Below, piece by piece: positions 55,095 through 62,844 of a stretch of 64,000 bases of DNA. Source of the DNA: Virgisporangium aliadipatigenens (GTDB lineage Bacteria > Actinomycetota > Actinomycetes > Mycobacteriales > Micromonosporaceae); NCBI RefSeq assembly GCF_016863615.1, contig NZ_BOPF01000043.1, positions 28,399 to 92,398 of the forward strand, in the 5' to 3' direction. Numbering within the stretch: the first letter of the stretch is position 1; each line of letters begins with the position of its first letter. The notes beneath the pieces were generated by a model. It saw nothing but the letters and a program-made list of their open reading frames with translations, was not told the origin of the DNA and ran no database searches. Made by a program: the position numbers and the translations under genes.

Positions 55095-57137
55095 TCAGGG
55101 GATCGCGACGGGAATGTCACCGGTCCGACCGAACTCGACCGATGCGCCGCCGCTGATCAGCCAGGTTCCCTCGGCGTCGGGGCCGGCCGGGGGGCGCCAC
55201 ACGGCCCGGTCGGCCTTGCCGTCGCCGTCGAACTGCCCGACCACGGGCACGTCCCCGTCCTCACCGAACGTGACAGGAGCGGCGCCCCACACGAACCACC
55301 GGTGGGTGATCGGCGACCACGAAGCGGGTTCGACGTCGCCGTCGCCGTCGTAGTCGGCGGGCACCGGGACGTGGTAGCTCTCGCCGAGCCGGTAGGTGCC
55401 CTTGCCGCGCACGTACCAGGTGCCCTCGGCGGGCCGCCACACCGCCGGTTCGGCCTTGCCGTCGCCGTCGTAGTCGCCCGGCAGGGGGATGTCTCCCTCC
55501 GATCCCCACTGGACCGAGTTCCCGGCGGCGAACTGCCACACTCCGTCCGCGGGGCGCCACACGGCCGGTTCGGCCTTGCCGTCGCCGGTGTAGTCGGCGG
55601 GCACGGGGCGGTCGCCGGGGCCGCCGAGGAGCTGTTCCTGCGGCGCGCCCGGAACGTGCCACCGGCCGTCGGCCGGGGTCCAGGTGGCGAGGTCGGTGGC
55701 GCCGTCGCCGTCGTAGTCGGCCGCGGCGGGCAGGTCGCCGGGCGTTGCGGGGACGTCGGCGGCGCCGTTCACCCGCCAGCGCGCCTCGGCGGGATTCCAC
55801 GTGGCGAGCCGTGGGCGCAGGGTGGACTCGCGGGTGCGGGTTCCCATCAGGGCGGCCGCGCGATTGCGGATCGGGTCGAGCGCGTCCATGCCCCGGTCGC
55901 CGGGGCACTCGGTGGTGTTGGTGAGCCGGTGCGGGAAGACCCGCGGCACGGTGATCGTGGTGCCGGGCTGGTGCCGGGAGGTGTTGCCGCCGCCGGTGAG
56001 CCGGGTGGTGCCGCGCGGGTCGGCGTTCTGGTCGAGGGAGAGCTTCCAGGCGGTGTAGCGGGCGGCGGACTCGATCACGCCGTCGGGCACCGGGGTGGTG
56101 CGGTGGTCGCCGATGGCCGAGATGCCGGCCGTGTTGCGGTTGAAGCCGCCGGCGTGCGCGCCGATCACCGGCATGTTCAGGCCGCCGCGGCGGCCCTCCC
56201 ACAGCCGGCCGAAGCGGTCCACCAGCACGTTGTAGCCGATGTCGCCCCAGCCCCGGCTGACCGCGTGGAAGTAGTAGACGGAACGCAGGAGCTTCGGCAC
56301 GTCGTCGGGCAGGTAGTCGTTGCCGGTGGCGGTGTGGTGGAAGGCGATCGCGGCGACCGGGCCGGCCATTTCCGGGTTCCACGTCATCAACCGCTCGTCG
56401 GCGCCCCAGGCGGCGCGGCTCGCGATGGGCGGCATGTAGACGCGGCCGGCTTCGGCGGGCTTCTCGGGCGGCGGGCCGGCGTCGTCGCCGGGGGCGGTGA
56501 GCGGGTCGATGAGGTCGACCGCGAGGTCGGTGAGATCGCGGGTGGCGCGGCCGGTGACGACGAGTTCCAGGCCGTCGGAGGGGCCGAGCCAGACCAGGTC
56601 GGTGCCGTTGCGCCGGGCCGTCGGGGCCTTTCGTCCCGGCTTCGCCGCCGTCGCGCGCCCGTCCGGGTCCCGGTCGGCGGGCGCGGTGTCAGCCGTCCGC
56701 CACTGCGTCCACCCCTTCGAGGGAACATGCGAACGCACGGCCACGGTCAGGTCTGCCGTGGGCGCGCCGTTCCAGGTGAGCCCGACGGCGCTGAACGGGC
56801 CGGTGCCCTCGCGGCGCACGGTCAGGCTGCGCTTGCCCTTCACCGGGACGCCCTTCGGCACACCGGTGCGGGCCCGCACACCCTCGGCCGGCCCGTCGAA
56901 CCGGCCGAGCGGGATCCGCACCGCCCGCGGGCTGACGCCGGTGGTCGGCGGCCCCGCGACGGGCGCGCCGGCCGGCTTCTCCGCGGCGGGTTGCTGCTGG
57001 GCGGGGGCGGCCACGGGGCCGGTAGCCTGGTCCTCCGGCCGGCCGTCCGGCTCGGTGGCGATCAGGAGGACGAGCAGCAGCGCCGTCGCGAGCAGACCCG
57101 CACCGGTCCGATGTCGTTTCGCCGCCCGTTTCCGCAC
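55095..57137 (-). CDS. Secreted N-acetylmuramoyl-L-alanine amidase-like protein with five C-terminal repeats
   Basis: A 680-residue exported protein. It has a signal anchor (about 12-27, G-L-L-A-T-A-L-L-L-V-L-L-I-A), a Pro/Ala linker and a beta-rich domain. A PGRP/amidase-2 domain (about 238-425) has candidate zinc ligands H267 (in AIAFHHTAT), H403 and C411 (in PHRLTNTTECPG). Five ~40-residue repeats follow, each with a D-Y-D-G-D-G-type calcium loop. It should cut peptide cross-links in peptidoglycan or bind cell wall outside the cell. The start is uncertain: GTG 57137 is chosen over a TTG 60 bases upstream that overlaps the divergent gene. Confidence 0.86.
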   Translation of the reverse strand: MRKRAAKRHRTGAGLLATALLLVLLIATEPDGRPEDQATGPVAAPAQQQPAAEKPAGAPVAGPPTTGVSPRAVRIPLGRFDGPAEGVRARTGVPKGVPVKGKRSLTVRREGTGPFSAVGLTWNGAPTADLTVAVRSHVPSKGWTQWRTADTAPADRDPDGRATAAKPGRKAPTARRNGTDLVWLGPSDGLELVVTGRATRDLTDLAVDLIDPLTAPGDDAGPPPEKPAEAGRVYMPPIASRAAWGADERLMTWNPEMAGPVAAIAFHHTATGNDYLPDDVPKLLRSVYYFHAVSRGWGDIGYNVLVDRFGRLWEGRRGGLNMPVIGAHAGGFNRNTAGISAIGDHRTTPVPDGVIESAARYTAWKLSLDQNADPRGTTRLTGGGNTSRHQPGTTITVPRVFPHRLTNTTECPGDRGMDALDPIRNRAAALMGTRTRESTLRPRLATWNPAEARWRVNGAADVPATPGDLPAAADYDGDGATDLATWTPADGRWHVPGAPQEQLLGGPGDRPVPADYTGDGKAEPAVWRPADGVWQFAAGNSVQWGSEGDIPLPGDYDGDGKAEPAVWRPAEGTWYVRGKGTYRLGESYHVPVPADYDGDGDVEPASWSPITHRWFVWGAAPVTFGEDGDVPVVGQFDGDGKADRAVWRPPAGPDAEGTWLISGGASVEFGRTGDIPVAIP
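55125..55742 (-). repeat. Five tandem ~120-bp coding repeats (VCBS/FG-GAP type)
   Basis: Within the amidase gene, five consecutive 40-41-residue units (the last 45) follow the pattern GD.PvpaDyDGDGk.epAvWrPa.g.W.v, and a half-unit precedes them. At DNA level the word GCCGTCGCCGTCGTAGTC recurs about every 120 bp. The loops D-x-D-G-D-G are typical calcium-binding blades of beta-propeller-like modules. Loop 2 has T in place of the first D (Y-T-G-D-G). Confidence 0.85.
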
Positions 57138-57187
57138 CTCCGTCTTAACGCACGTCCGGCACCTTGGAAATGGGATATTGGAGTGGT

Positions 57188-57892
57188 ATGAGCGCAAATG
57201 TCCGTTCAGTGGCGGCGCTGTGGGCCTCGGCGGTCGGCGCGGATCCGACCCGACCGCTGCTCACGTGGTACGACGACGCCACCGGCGAACGCGTCGAGCT
57301 CTCCGGCGTCACGCTCGACAACTGGGTCGCCAAGACCGCGAACCTGCTGGTCGACGGCCTCGGCCTGAGCACCGGTGACCGCGCGACGGTGGCCCTCCCG
57401 CCGCACTGGCAGAGCGCGGCCGTCCTCCTCGGCTGCTGGAACGCCGGCCTCACCGTCGGCTCCGCCGGCGCCGCCGACGTGCTGTTCGCGAGCACGCCCG
57501 ACGCGTCCGGCGCGACGGACCGGTACCTGCTCGGCTTCGCGCCGATGGGCCTGCCGATGCGGGGCGCGGTCCCGGAGGGCTGGCTCGACTACGTCGCCGA
57601 GGTGCGCACCTTCGGCGACCGCTTCACCCCGATGACCCCGGTCGACGGATCCGACCCGGCCACGGACGAGGACGACCACGCCACACTCGTCACGCGGGCC
57701 ACCTCCCGCGCGGCCGAACTGGGCATCAAGCCCGGCAGCCGCGTCCTGCTCGACCTGTCCACGGACCGCCCGGTGCTGGACTGGCTGCTCGCTCCCCTGT
57801 CGGTGGCCGCGACACTGGTCCTCTGCGCCAACCCCGACCCCGGCGCCCTCCCCCGCCGCGCCGAATCCGAGCGAGCCGACACGGTCCTCTGA
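57188..57892 (+). CDS. TIGR03089 family protein (truncated adenylate-forming-enzyme-like)
   Basis: A 234-residue protein of the actinobacterial TIGR03089 family, which resembles the N-terminal part of acyl-CoA synthetases but lacks the AMP-binding signature (S-G-T-T-G-x-P-K) and the C-terminal lid. Visible blocks are LLTWYDDATGERVELSG, then LLVDGLGLSTGDRATVALP and a middle V-L-L-G-C-W-N-A-G. Activity is unknown and an adenylating role is unlikely. ATG 57188 follows GGAG. It is divergent from the amidase gene. Confidence 0.85.
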   Translation: MSANVRSVAALWASAVGADPTRPLLTWYDDATGERVELSGVTLDNWVAKTANLLVDGLGLSTGDRATVALPPHWQSAAVLLGCWNAGLTVGSAGAADVLFASTPDASGATDRYLLGFAPMGLPMRGAVPEGWLDYVAEVRTFGDRFTPMTPVDGSDPATDEDDHATLVTRATSRAAELGIKPGSRVLLDLSTDRPVLDWLLAPLSVAATLVLCANPDPGALPRRAESERADTVL

Positions 57893-57897
57893 CCCGC

Positions 57898-57968
57898 CGA
57901 TCTTGCGGTTGTGGCGCCCGACTTGCCCTTCGCGGGAATAGTTTGTCGCAGCCACAACTGCAAGATCG
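57898..57968. repeat. Long inverted repeat between convergent TIGR03089 and TetR genes
   Basis: CGATCTTGCGGTTGTGGC and GCCACAACTGCAAGATCG pair over 18 bp with one mismatch around a 35-base loop, which itself contains CGACTTGCCCTTCGCGGG-type secondary pairing. It starts 6 bp after one gene and ends 22 bp before the stop of the other, so it can terminate both. The core (GATCTTGC.GTTGTGGC) looks like a dispersed palindromic element of this bacterial group, from memory only. Confidence 0.65.
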
Positions 57969-57989
57969 ACGAGAGTCGCCATCGCCGGT

Positions 57990-58535
57990 TCAGACGGGTT
58001 GCAGCAGCGCCCGGATCGCGCGTTCGGCCAGCTCGGCGTCGGGCTGCCGGCCGGTGAGCAGCTCGGCGTAGAGCATCGACTCGATGATCCGCACGTACAG
58101 GTACGCCAGGTGGTCGAGGTCGGTGCGCGACCAGCCCTCCTCGGTGGCCAGGTCGCGCAGGATCTCGCACTGGAACTCGACCGCGCGCCGGTGCACCCCG
58201 CCGGACGCCGTGAACAGCACCCGCGCCGCCGTGTCCGGCTCGGTGCGCAGGAACTCGCGGAACGGCGCCGACTCCAGCAGCCCGGCCGAGAAGTGGCGGG
58301 TGATCTCCAGAACCCCGTCCACGCCGGGGGCGGAGCGCTGTTCGCGGGCCCGGCGCAGCATCCCCTCGGCCAGCCGCCACAGGACGTCGCCGAGCAGGCG
58401 GTCCCGGCTGTGCACCACCCGGTACAGCGTGGCCCGGCTGATCGCCAGGTCGAGCGCCACCTTGTCCATGTCGACGGTGGCGTGACGCAGGAAGAAGCGA
58501 CACGCACCGATCACCACGTCGTCGCTGCTCACCAC
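57990..58535 (-). CDS. TetR/QsdR-family transcriptional regulator
   Basis: A 181-residue TetR-type repressor. The N-terminal helix-turn-helix is AACRFFLRH-like then MDKVALDLAISRATLYRVVHSRD (about 10-50); the C-terminal helical ligand domain has the QsdR-like pattern. Two adjacent GTG codons (58535 and 58532) could each be the start. It lies 137 bp downstream of the acetoacetyl-CoA synthetase gene on the same strand, so regulation of that gene is possible but not shown. Confidence 0.88.
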   Translation of the reverse strand: MVSSDDVVIGACRFFLRHATVDMDKVALDLAISRATLYRVVHSRDRLLGDVLWRLAEGMLRRAREQRSAPGVDGVLEITRHFSAGLLESAPFREFLRTEPDTAARVLFTASGGVHRRAVEFQCEILRDLATEEGWSRTDLDHLAYLYVRIIESMLYAELLTGRQPDAELAERAIRALLQPV

Positions 58536-58672
58536 CCGCCGTGGCGCGGCTCGCTCAGGAATGGGAGTGCTCCTTCTGCCGAGTTACCCGCCAGTGTCGA
58601 CCGACGTGCCGCGCTGACGCATCGGCACAATCGCCGCTTTCACCGTGTCGACGGGTCGGGGCGCCCCACCCG

Positions 58673-60643
58673 TCACTCGCCGGTCCCAGGGGTCAGCCTG
58701 GCGAGCAGTTCGTACTCCGTCAATGACTCCGGGTTGACGAGTGCCCCTTTGGCCGCCGCCGTCTCGGCCGGGGTGCCGGTCAGGATGCGCTTGACGGGGA
58801 CCTCGAGCTTCTTGCCGGAGAGCGTCCGCGGCACCGCGGCCACCTGGGTCATCACGTCGGGGACGTGGCGCGGCGACAGGGCCGAGCGCAGTTCCTTGGC
58901 GATCCTCGCGCGCAGGGCCTCGTCGAGCGTCGCGTCCGGTGCCGGGACGATGAAAAGCATCAGCGTCCCCGGGCCGCCCGCCGGGTCCTCCAGGTGGATC
59001 ACGAGCGAGTCGACCACCTCGTCGAACGACTCCACCACCGAGTAGAACTCCGCCGTGCCGAGGCGCACCCCGCCGCGGTTGAGCGTGGCGTCGGAGCGGC
59101 CGGTGATCACCAGCGTGCCGTGCTCCGTGATGGTGAGCCAGTCCCCGTGCCGCCATACCCCTGGATACGTATCAAAGTAGGCCTCGCGGTACCGGCTGCC
59201 GTCTTTATCGTTCCAGAAGCCGACGGGCATGCTGGGCATCGGCGCGGTTATCACCAGTTCGCCCAGTTCGCCGACGGGGGCGGGGGTGCCGTCCGGCCGG
59301 AACGCCTCCACCCGCGCACCCAACGCGCGGCAGGTGATCTCGCCGGAGTACACCGGCAGCAGCGGCACCCCGCCGACGAACGCCGTGCACACGTCGGTGC
59401 CGCCGCTGGCCGAGGTGAGCAACACGCCGTCGCCGACCGCCTCGTACACCCACTCGTACCCCTCGGGCGGCAGCGGCGCGCCGGTCGACCCGACGCCGCG
59501 CAGCCCGGACAGGTCCGCGATCTCCTTCGGCACCAGCCCCGCCTTGCGGCAGGCCAGCAGGAACGGCGCCGAGGTGCCGAAGTACGTGATCCCCGCGTCG
59601 GCGACCAGCCGCCACAGGGCACCGAGGTCTGGCGCGCCGGGGTCGCCGTCGAACAGCACGATCGAGGAGCCCACGGCCGGGGCGGAGACCAGGTAGTTCC
59701 ACATCATCCAGCCGGTGGTGCTGAACCAGAAGAACCGGTCCGACGGCCCCAGGTCGTGCTGGAGGGCGAGGTTCTTGAGGTGTTCGAGCAGGATCCCGCC
59801 GTGCCCGTGCACGATCGGCTTCGGCAGTCCCGTGGTACCGGAGGAGTACAGCACGTACAGCGGATGGTCGAACGGCACCGGTTCGAACGCGAGCGGCTCG
59901 TCGGTCTCCTCGTCGAGCACCGACGGGGCATCGCCCGCGACGTAGGAGAGCTCGACCAGGTGCCGAACGGAGGGCAGCGCCGCCCGGATCGCCGCCACCT
60001 CCACGCGCCGGTCGATCGTCTTCGACCCGTACACGTACCCGTCGACCGCCACGAGCACCACCGGTTCGATCTGCTGCCAGCGGTCCACGACGCTGCGGGT
60101 GCCGAACTCGGGCGCACAGCTGGAGAAGACCGCCCCGAGGCTCGCCGACGCCAGGAGCAGCACGAACGTCTCCGGGATGTTCGGCGCGTAGGCCGCCACC
60201 CGGTCACCGGGCCCGACGCCCAGCCGACGCAGCGCGGCCCGCGCCCGCCGGACCCGTTCGCGCAGCTCGGCGACGGTGAGGTCGATCGGTGCGCGGGTCT
60301 GGCTGTAGGCCGAGACGATCACGTCGGCGTCGTCCCGGCCGGGTGCGCGCAGCACGTGCTCGGCGTAGTTCAGCGTCGCGCCCGGGAACCATCGGGCCCC
60401 CGGCATCGTCGCGTCGGCGAGCACGGCGGTCGGCTCCGTGTGGGCGATCACCTCGAAGTGCTCCCACAGCGCGCCCCAGAACGCCGGCAGGTCGTCCACC
60501 GACCACTGCCACAGCGCGGCATAGTCGGCGAAGTCGAGTCCCCGTTCGGCCCTCAGCCGGTCGAGGAATCCGCCGATCCGCGTGGTCTCCCGGACGTCGT
60601 GGGGCGGGTTCCAGAGCACGTCACCAGCGGTCATGGCGAACAT
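58673..60643 (-). CDS. Acetoacetyl-CoA synthetase (acetoacetate-CoA ligase)
   Basis: A 656-residue acyl-adenylating enzyme. It activates acetoacetate with ATP and CoA. The AMP-binding signature Y-S-S-G-T-T-G-L-P-K-P-I is intact, as are the family N-terminal domain, the G-R-S-D-A-T-L-N-R-G-G-V-R core and the lysine in S-G-K-K-L-E-V-P-V-K near the C-terminus. Start is either ATG 60643 or ATG 60634; both fit. It makes ketone bodies or branched-chain degradation products usable. Single gene with its own promoter region of 78 bp upstream. Confidence 0.93.
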   Translation of the reverse strand: MFAMTAGDVLWNPPHDVRETTRIGGFLDRLRAERGLDFADYAALWQWSVDDLPAFWGALWEHFEVIAHTEPTAVLADATMPGARWFPGATLNYAEHVLRAPGRDDADVIVSAYSQTRAPIDLTVAELRERVRRARAALRRLGVGPGDRVAAYAPNIPETFVLLLASASLGAVFSSCAPEFGTRSVVDRWQQIEPVVLVAVDGYVYGSKTIDRRVEVAAIRAALPSVRHLVELSYVAGDAPSVLDEETDEPLAFEPVPFDHPLYVLYSSGTTGLPKPIVHGHGGILLEHLKNLALQHDLGPSDRFFWFSTTGWMMWNYLVSAPAVGSSIVLFDGDPGAPDLGALWRLVADAGITYFGTSAPFLLACRKAGLVPKEIADLSGLRGVGSTGAPLPPEGYEWVYEAVGDGVLLTSASGGTDVCTAFVGGVPLLPVYSGEITCRALGARVEAFRPDGTPAPVGELGELVITAPMPSMPVGFWNDKDGSRYREAYFDTYPGVWRHGDWLTITEHGTLVITGRSDATLNRGGVRLGTAEFYSVVESFDEVVDSLVIHLEDPAGGPGTLMLFIVPAPDATLDEALRARIAKELRSALSPRHVPDVMTQVAAVPRTLSGKKLEVPVKRILTGTPAETAAAKGALVNPESLTEYELLARLTPGTGE

Positions 60644-60721
60644 TCTTCACCACGGGAAGGCCCGCCCGGAAAGCGTCGGGGCCCGGTGAAATGTGCCACC
60701 GGGCCCCCGCATCGAGCACCG

Positions 60722-62185
60722 TCAGCGCAGCTCGACGACCCGCTTCCCCTTGCCCGGCACGTTCGCCTCGACCGCCCGTGCCTCCGTCGGAAGAAGTGCG
60801 ACCTGCGGCTCGGCGTCGCGCCACTGCCCCCCGTCGGTGCGGTAGCGCAGCGTCGCACCCGGCACCACGACCAGGAACCCCTGGCCGTCCGGCAGCTTCA
60901 CCTTGGCCGCCTCGAACGGCCTGCCCGGCATCAGGACCGCGGCGACGATGTCGGCCGGCCCGGCCGTTCCGTCGGCCCTACGCACCACCGCCACGAACCG
61001 GATCGGCCCGCCGTCCCCCCACAGCTGTTGGACCAGGACGTCCCGGCCGCCGGCGGCCTTCGCGCAGAGCACCGGCCGCAGCGTGTACCCGCCGGTCCCC
61101 GTTTTGAAGTCCTTGAAGAGGTCGTTCCCCACGAGAACCGTCGCCGGGCCGCCGTCCGGCGGCACGACCACCCGGGCACTGCCGTCCAGAGGCCCGAACG
61201 ACGCGCCCTCGCAGCCGGCGCCGGCCGTGTCCCCGAGCAGCTCGTAACCGTCCCTGTCGAGCGGCGACCGGTTGTCGCCGATGATCCCTATCGACGCGGG
61301 TCCGTCGCCGTCGGCGCGCAGCGCCACGCTGCGCCGGTCGCGCTGCGACGGCACCTTCGCCACCGCCACGTCGTCGGGCGAGAACGCCAGCCGCTTCCAG
61401 GTCCGGTTGAAGCGGCCGTCCTCGCCGATCCGGTAATCGGCCGAGTACTCGACCGCCCGACCCGGGTCCAGGGCCACCAGCACGTCGCGCTTGTCGCCGA
61501 CCAGGGCCGCGTAGCCACCGGCATCCGTCTGCGGGAACGTGTCCCGCGCGCCGGCGACCTGGGTCGTCAGCCCTTTCGGGGTGTCGTACACGAAGCCGAC
61601 GTAGCCGTCGATGCCCGCGGTGCGCTGCACCAGCACCGCCACCCGGCCGGCCGGTGTGCGCGCCGCCCAGAAGACGTGGATCTCCCCGGTCGTCACGGGC
61701 GAGTTGTTGACGACCGGTTCGCTCGGCCCGTTCCCGGCGGACGGGTGCGGGCTGCCCGAGGCGCCGGACGACGGCGGGGGTCCCGGCTGCAGCGACGGGT
61801 GACCGCTGGGCAGCGGCGAGACGTCGTCGGAGCCGTCCAGGTCGTCCATGTACTTGTCGACGTCGCGCCGGTACGCCGCCTTCGCGTCCGCGATGAACTT
61901 CGCGTCGCCGATCAGTTCGCCGCCGCTCTGGTGGAACAGGTCGGCCGGGACGCCGTCGGCCGGCGCCGGTGGTCCCGCCGGTTCCTGCGGCGTCGCGCGG
62001 TCCAGGTAGACGAGCGTCGCCGTCAGCGCCGCCACGAGCAGCACCGCCACCGCGCCGGTGCCGATCCGTCGGCGCGCCAGCCGGCGCTGCCCGCCGGTGC
62101 GGACCCGTTCGAGCAGGTCGGATGCTGTCGTGATGCCATCCGCCGTCTCGTGAAGTGCCGCCCGCACCTCGATGTCATCGGCCAC
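60722..62185 (-). CDS. Single-pass membrane protein, probable sigma-factor partner (unknown family)
   Basis: A 487-residue protein with a short cytoplasmic N-terminus (about 1-42, MADDIEVRAALHETADGI), one transmembrane helix (about 43-62) and a large extracytoplasmic region with a Ser/Pro/Gly-rich stretch (about 125-165) and a beta-rich remainder. It overlaps the SigE-family gene by 11 bp. Such membrane proteins co-encoded with SigE-type ECF factors in Micromonosporaceae often serve as anti-sigma factors or sensor partners. No zinc-binding ZAS motif is seen, so this is inference. Confidence 0.75.
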   Translation of the reverse strand: MADDIEVRAALHETADGITTASDLLERVRTGGQRRLARRRIGTGAVAVLLVAALTATLVYLDRATPQEPAGPPAPADGVPADLFHQSGGELIGDAKFIADAKAAYRRDVDKYMDDLDGSDDVSPLPSGHPSLQPGPPPSSGASGSPHPSAGNGPSEPVVNNSPVTTGEIHVFWAARTPAGRVAVLVQRTAGIDGYVGFVYDTPKGLTTQVAGARDTFPQTDAGGYAALVGDKRDVLVALDPGRAVEYSADYRIGEDGRFNRTWKRLAFSPDDVAVAKVPSQRDRRSVALRADGDGPASIGIIGDNRSPLDRDGYELLGDTAGAGCEGASFGPLDGSARVVVPPDGGPATVLVGNDLFKDFKTGTGGYTLRPVLCAKAAGGRDVLVQQLWGDGGPIRFVAVVRRADGTAGPADIVAAVLMPGRPFEAAKVKLPDGQGFLVVVPGATLRYRTDGGQWRDAEPQVALLPTEARAVEANVPGKGKRVVELR

Positions 62186-62714
62186 TGTCGGCCCCCTTTG
62201 TCGAACTGGTAACCGGGACGGCGAGATCCGGGTCGAAGAACTGCGTGCCGTTCAGCACCCCGCGCAGGCGTTCCAGGGCGCGGGCCGTGTGACTCTTGAC
62301 CGCTCCCTCGGAACAGCCAAGGATCCTGGCCACCTCGCTCACCGGCAGGTCCTCCAGGAAGCGCAGCACCACCGCCGCGCGCTGACGGGTCGGCAGCTGT
62401 CGTAACGCCGTCAGCACGGCGTCGCGCACCACCACCCGTTCGCTCGCGTCCGGTGCCGGCCGGTCGTGGTCGCCCAGCGGCTGTTCCCGCCGCCGCAGCC
62501 GCCGTCGCCACCGGTTCGTGGCCCGGTTGACCAGGGCCTGCCGGCTGTACGCCTCGGCCGAGGTGTGCACCGTCGGCCACCGCGCATAGACCTGTTCCAG
62601 CACGTCCTGGAGCAGGTCCTCCGCGGCGTGCCGTTCACCGGTCAGCAGGTACGCGAGTCTGAGCAGCGCACCCGCACGCGCGTTCACGAACTCGTCGAAG
62701 TCCGCACCCCGCAT
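62175..62714 (-). CDS. SigE-family (SigE/ECF) RNA polymerase sigma factor
   Basis: A 179-residue ECF sigma factor. Region 2 (about 4-75) contains F-D-E-F-V-N-A-R, then LLRLAYLLTGERHAAEDLLQDVLEQVYARW; region 4 (about 110-165) has LRQLPTRQRAAVVLRFLEDLPVSEVARILGCSEGAVKSHTARALERL. ATG 62714 follows GGGAGGG. It drives its own small regulon with an unknown signal; the co-encoded membrane protein is its likely regulator. Confidence 0.93.
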   Translation of the reverse strand: MRGADFDEFVNARAGALLRLAYLLTGERHAAEDLLQDVLEQVYARWPTVHTSAEAYSRQALVNRATNRWRRRLRRREQPLGDHDRPAPDASERVVVRDAVLTALRQLPTRQRAAVVLRFLEDLPVSEVARILGCSEGAVKSHTARALERLRGVLNGTQFFDPDLAVPVTSSTKGADSGR

Positions 62715-62844
62715 GAATCCCTCCCCGGATCTCGTCAACTTCTGTGACACCGGGCGTGGGCACGAGGATTACACGCTGCGAGCGTTCTTTCCGTCCTCCC
62801 TGGTGGACTGCTCACCGTTATCGACAACCGGTACGGTGCGTGGC

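Noticed and set aside
57164..57187. Extended N-terminus of the TIGR03089 protein from an ATG at 57164
   Set aside because: The ATG at 57188 has a good ribosome site and gives the normal family N-terminus.
58865..62212. A long plus-strand frame opposite the acetoacetyl-CoA synthetase and the membrane protein
   Set aside because: His/Arg/Gly-rich low-complexity translation with no recognisable domain; opposite strand is well supported.
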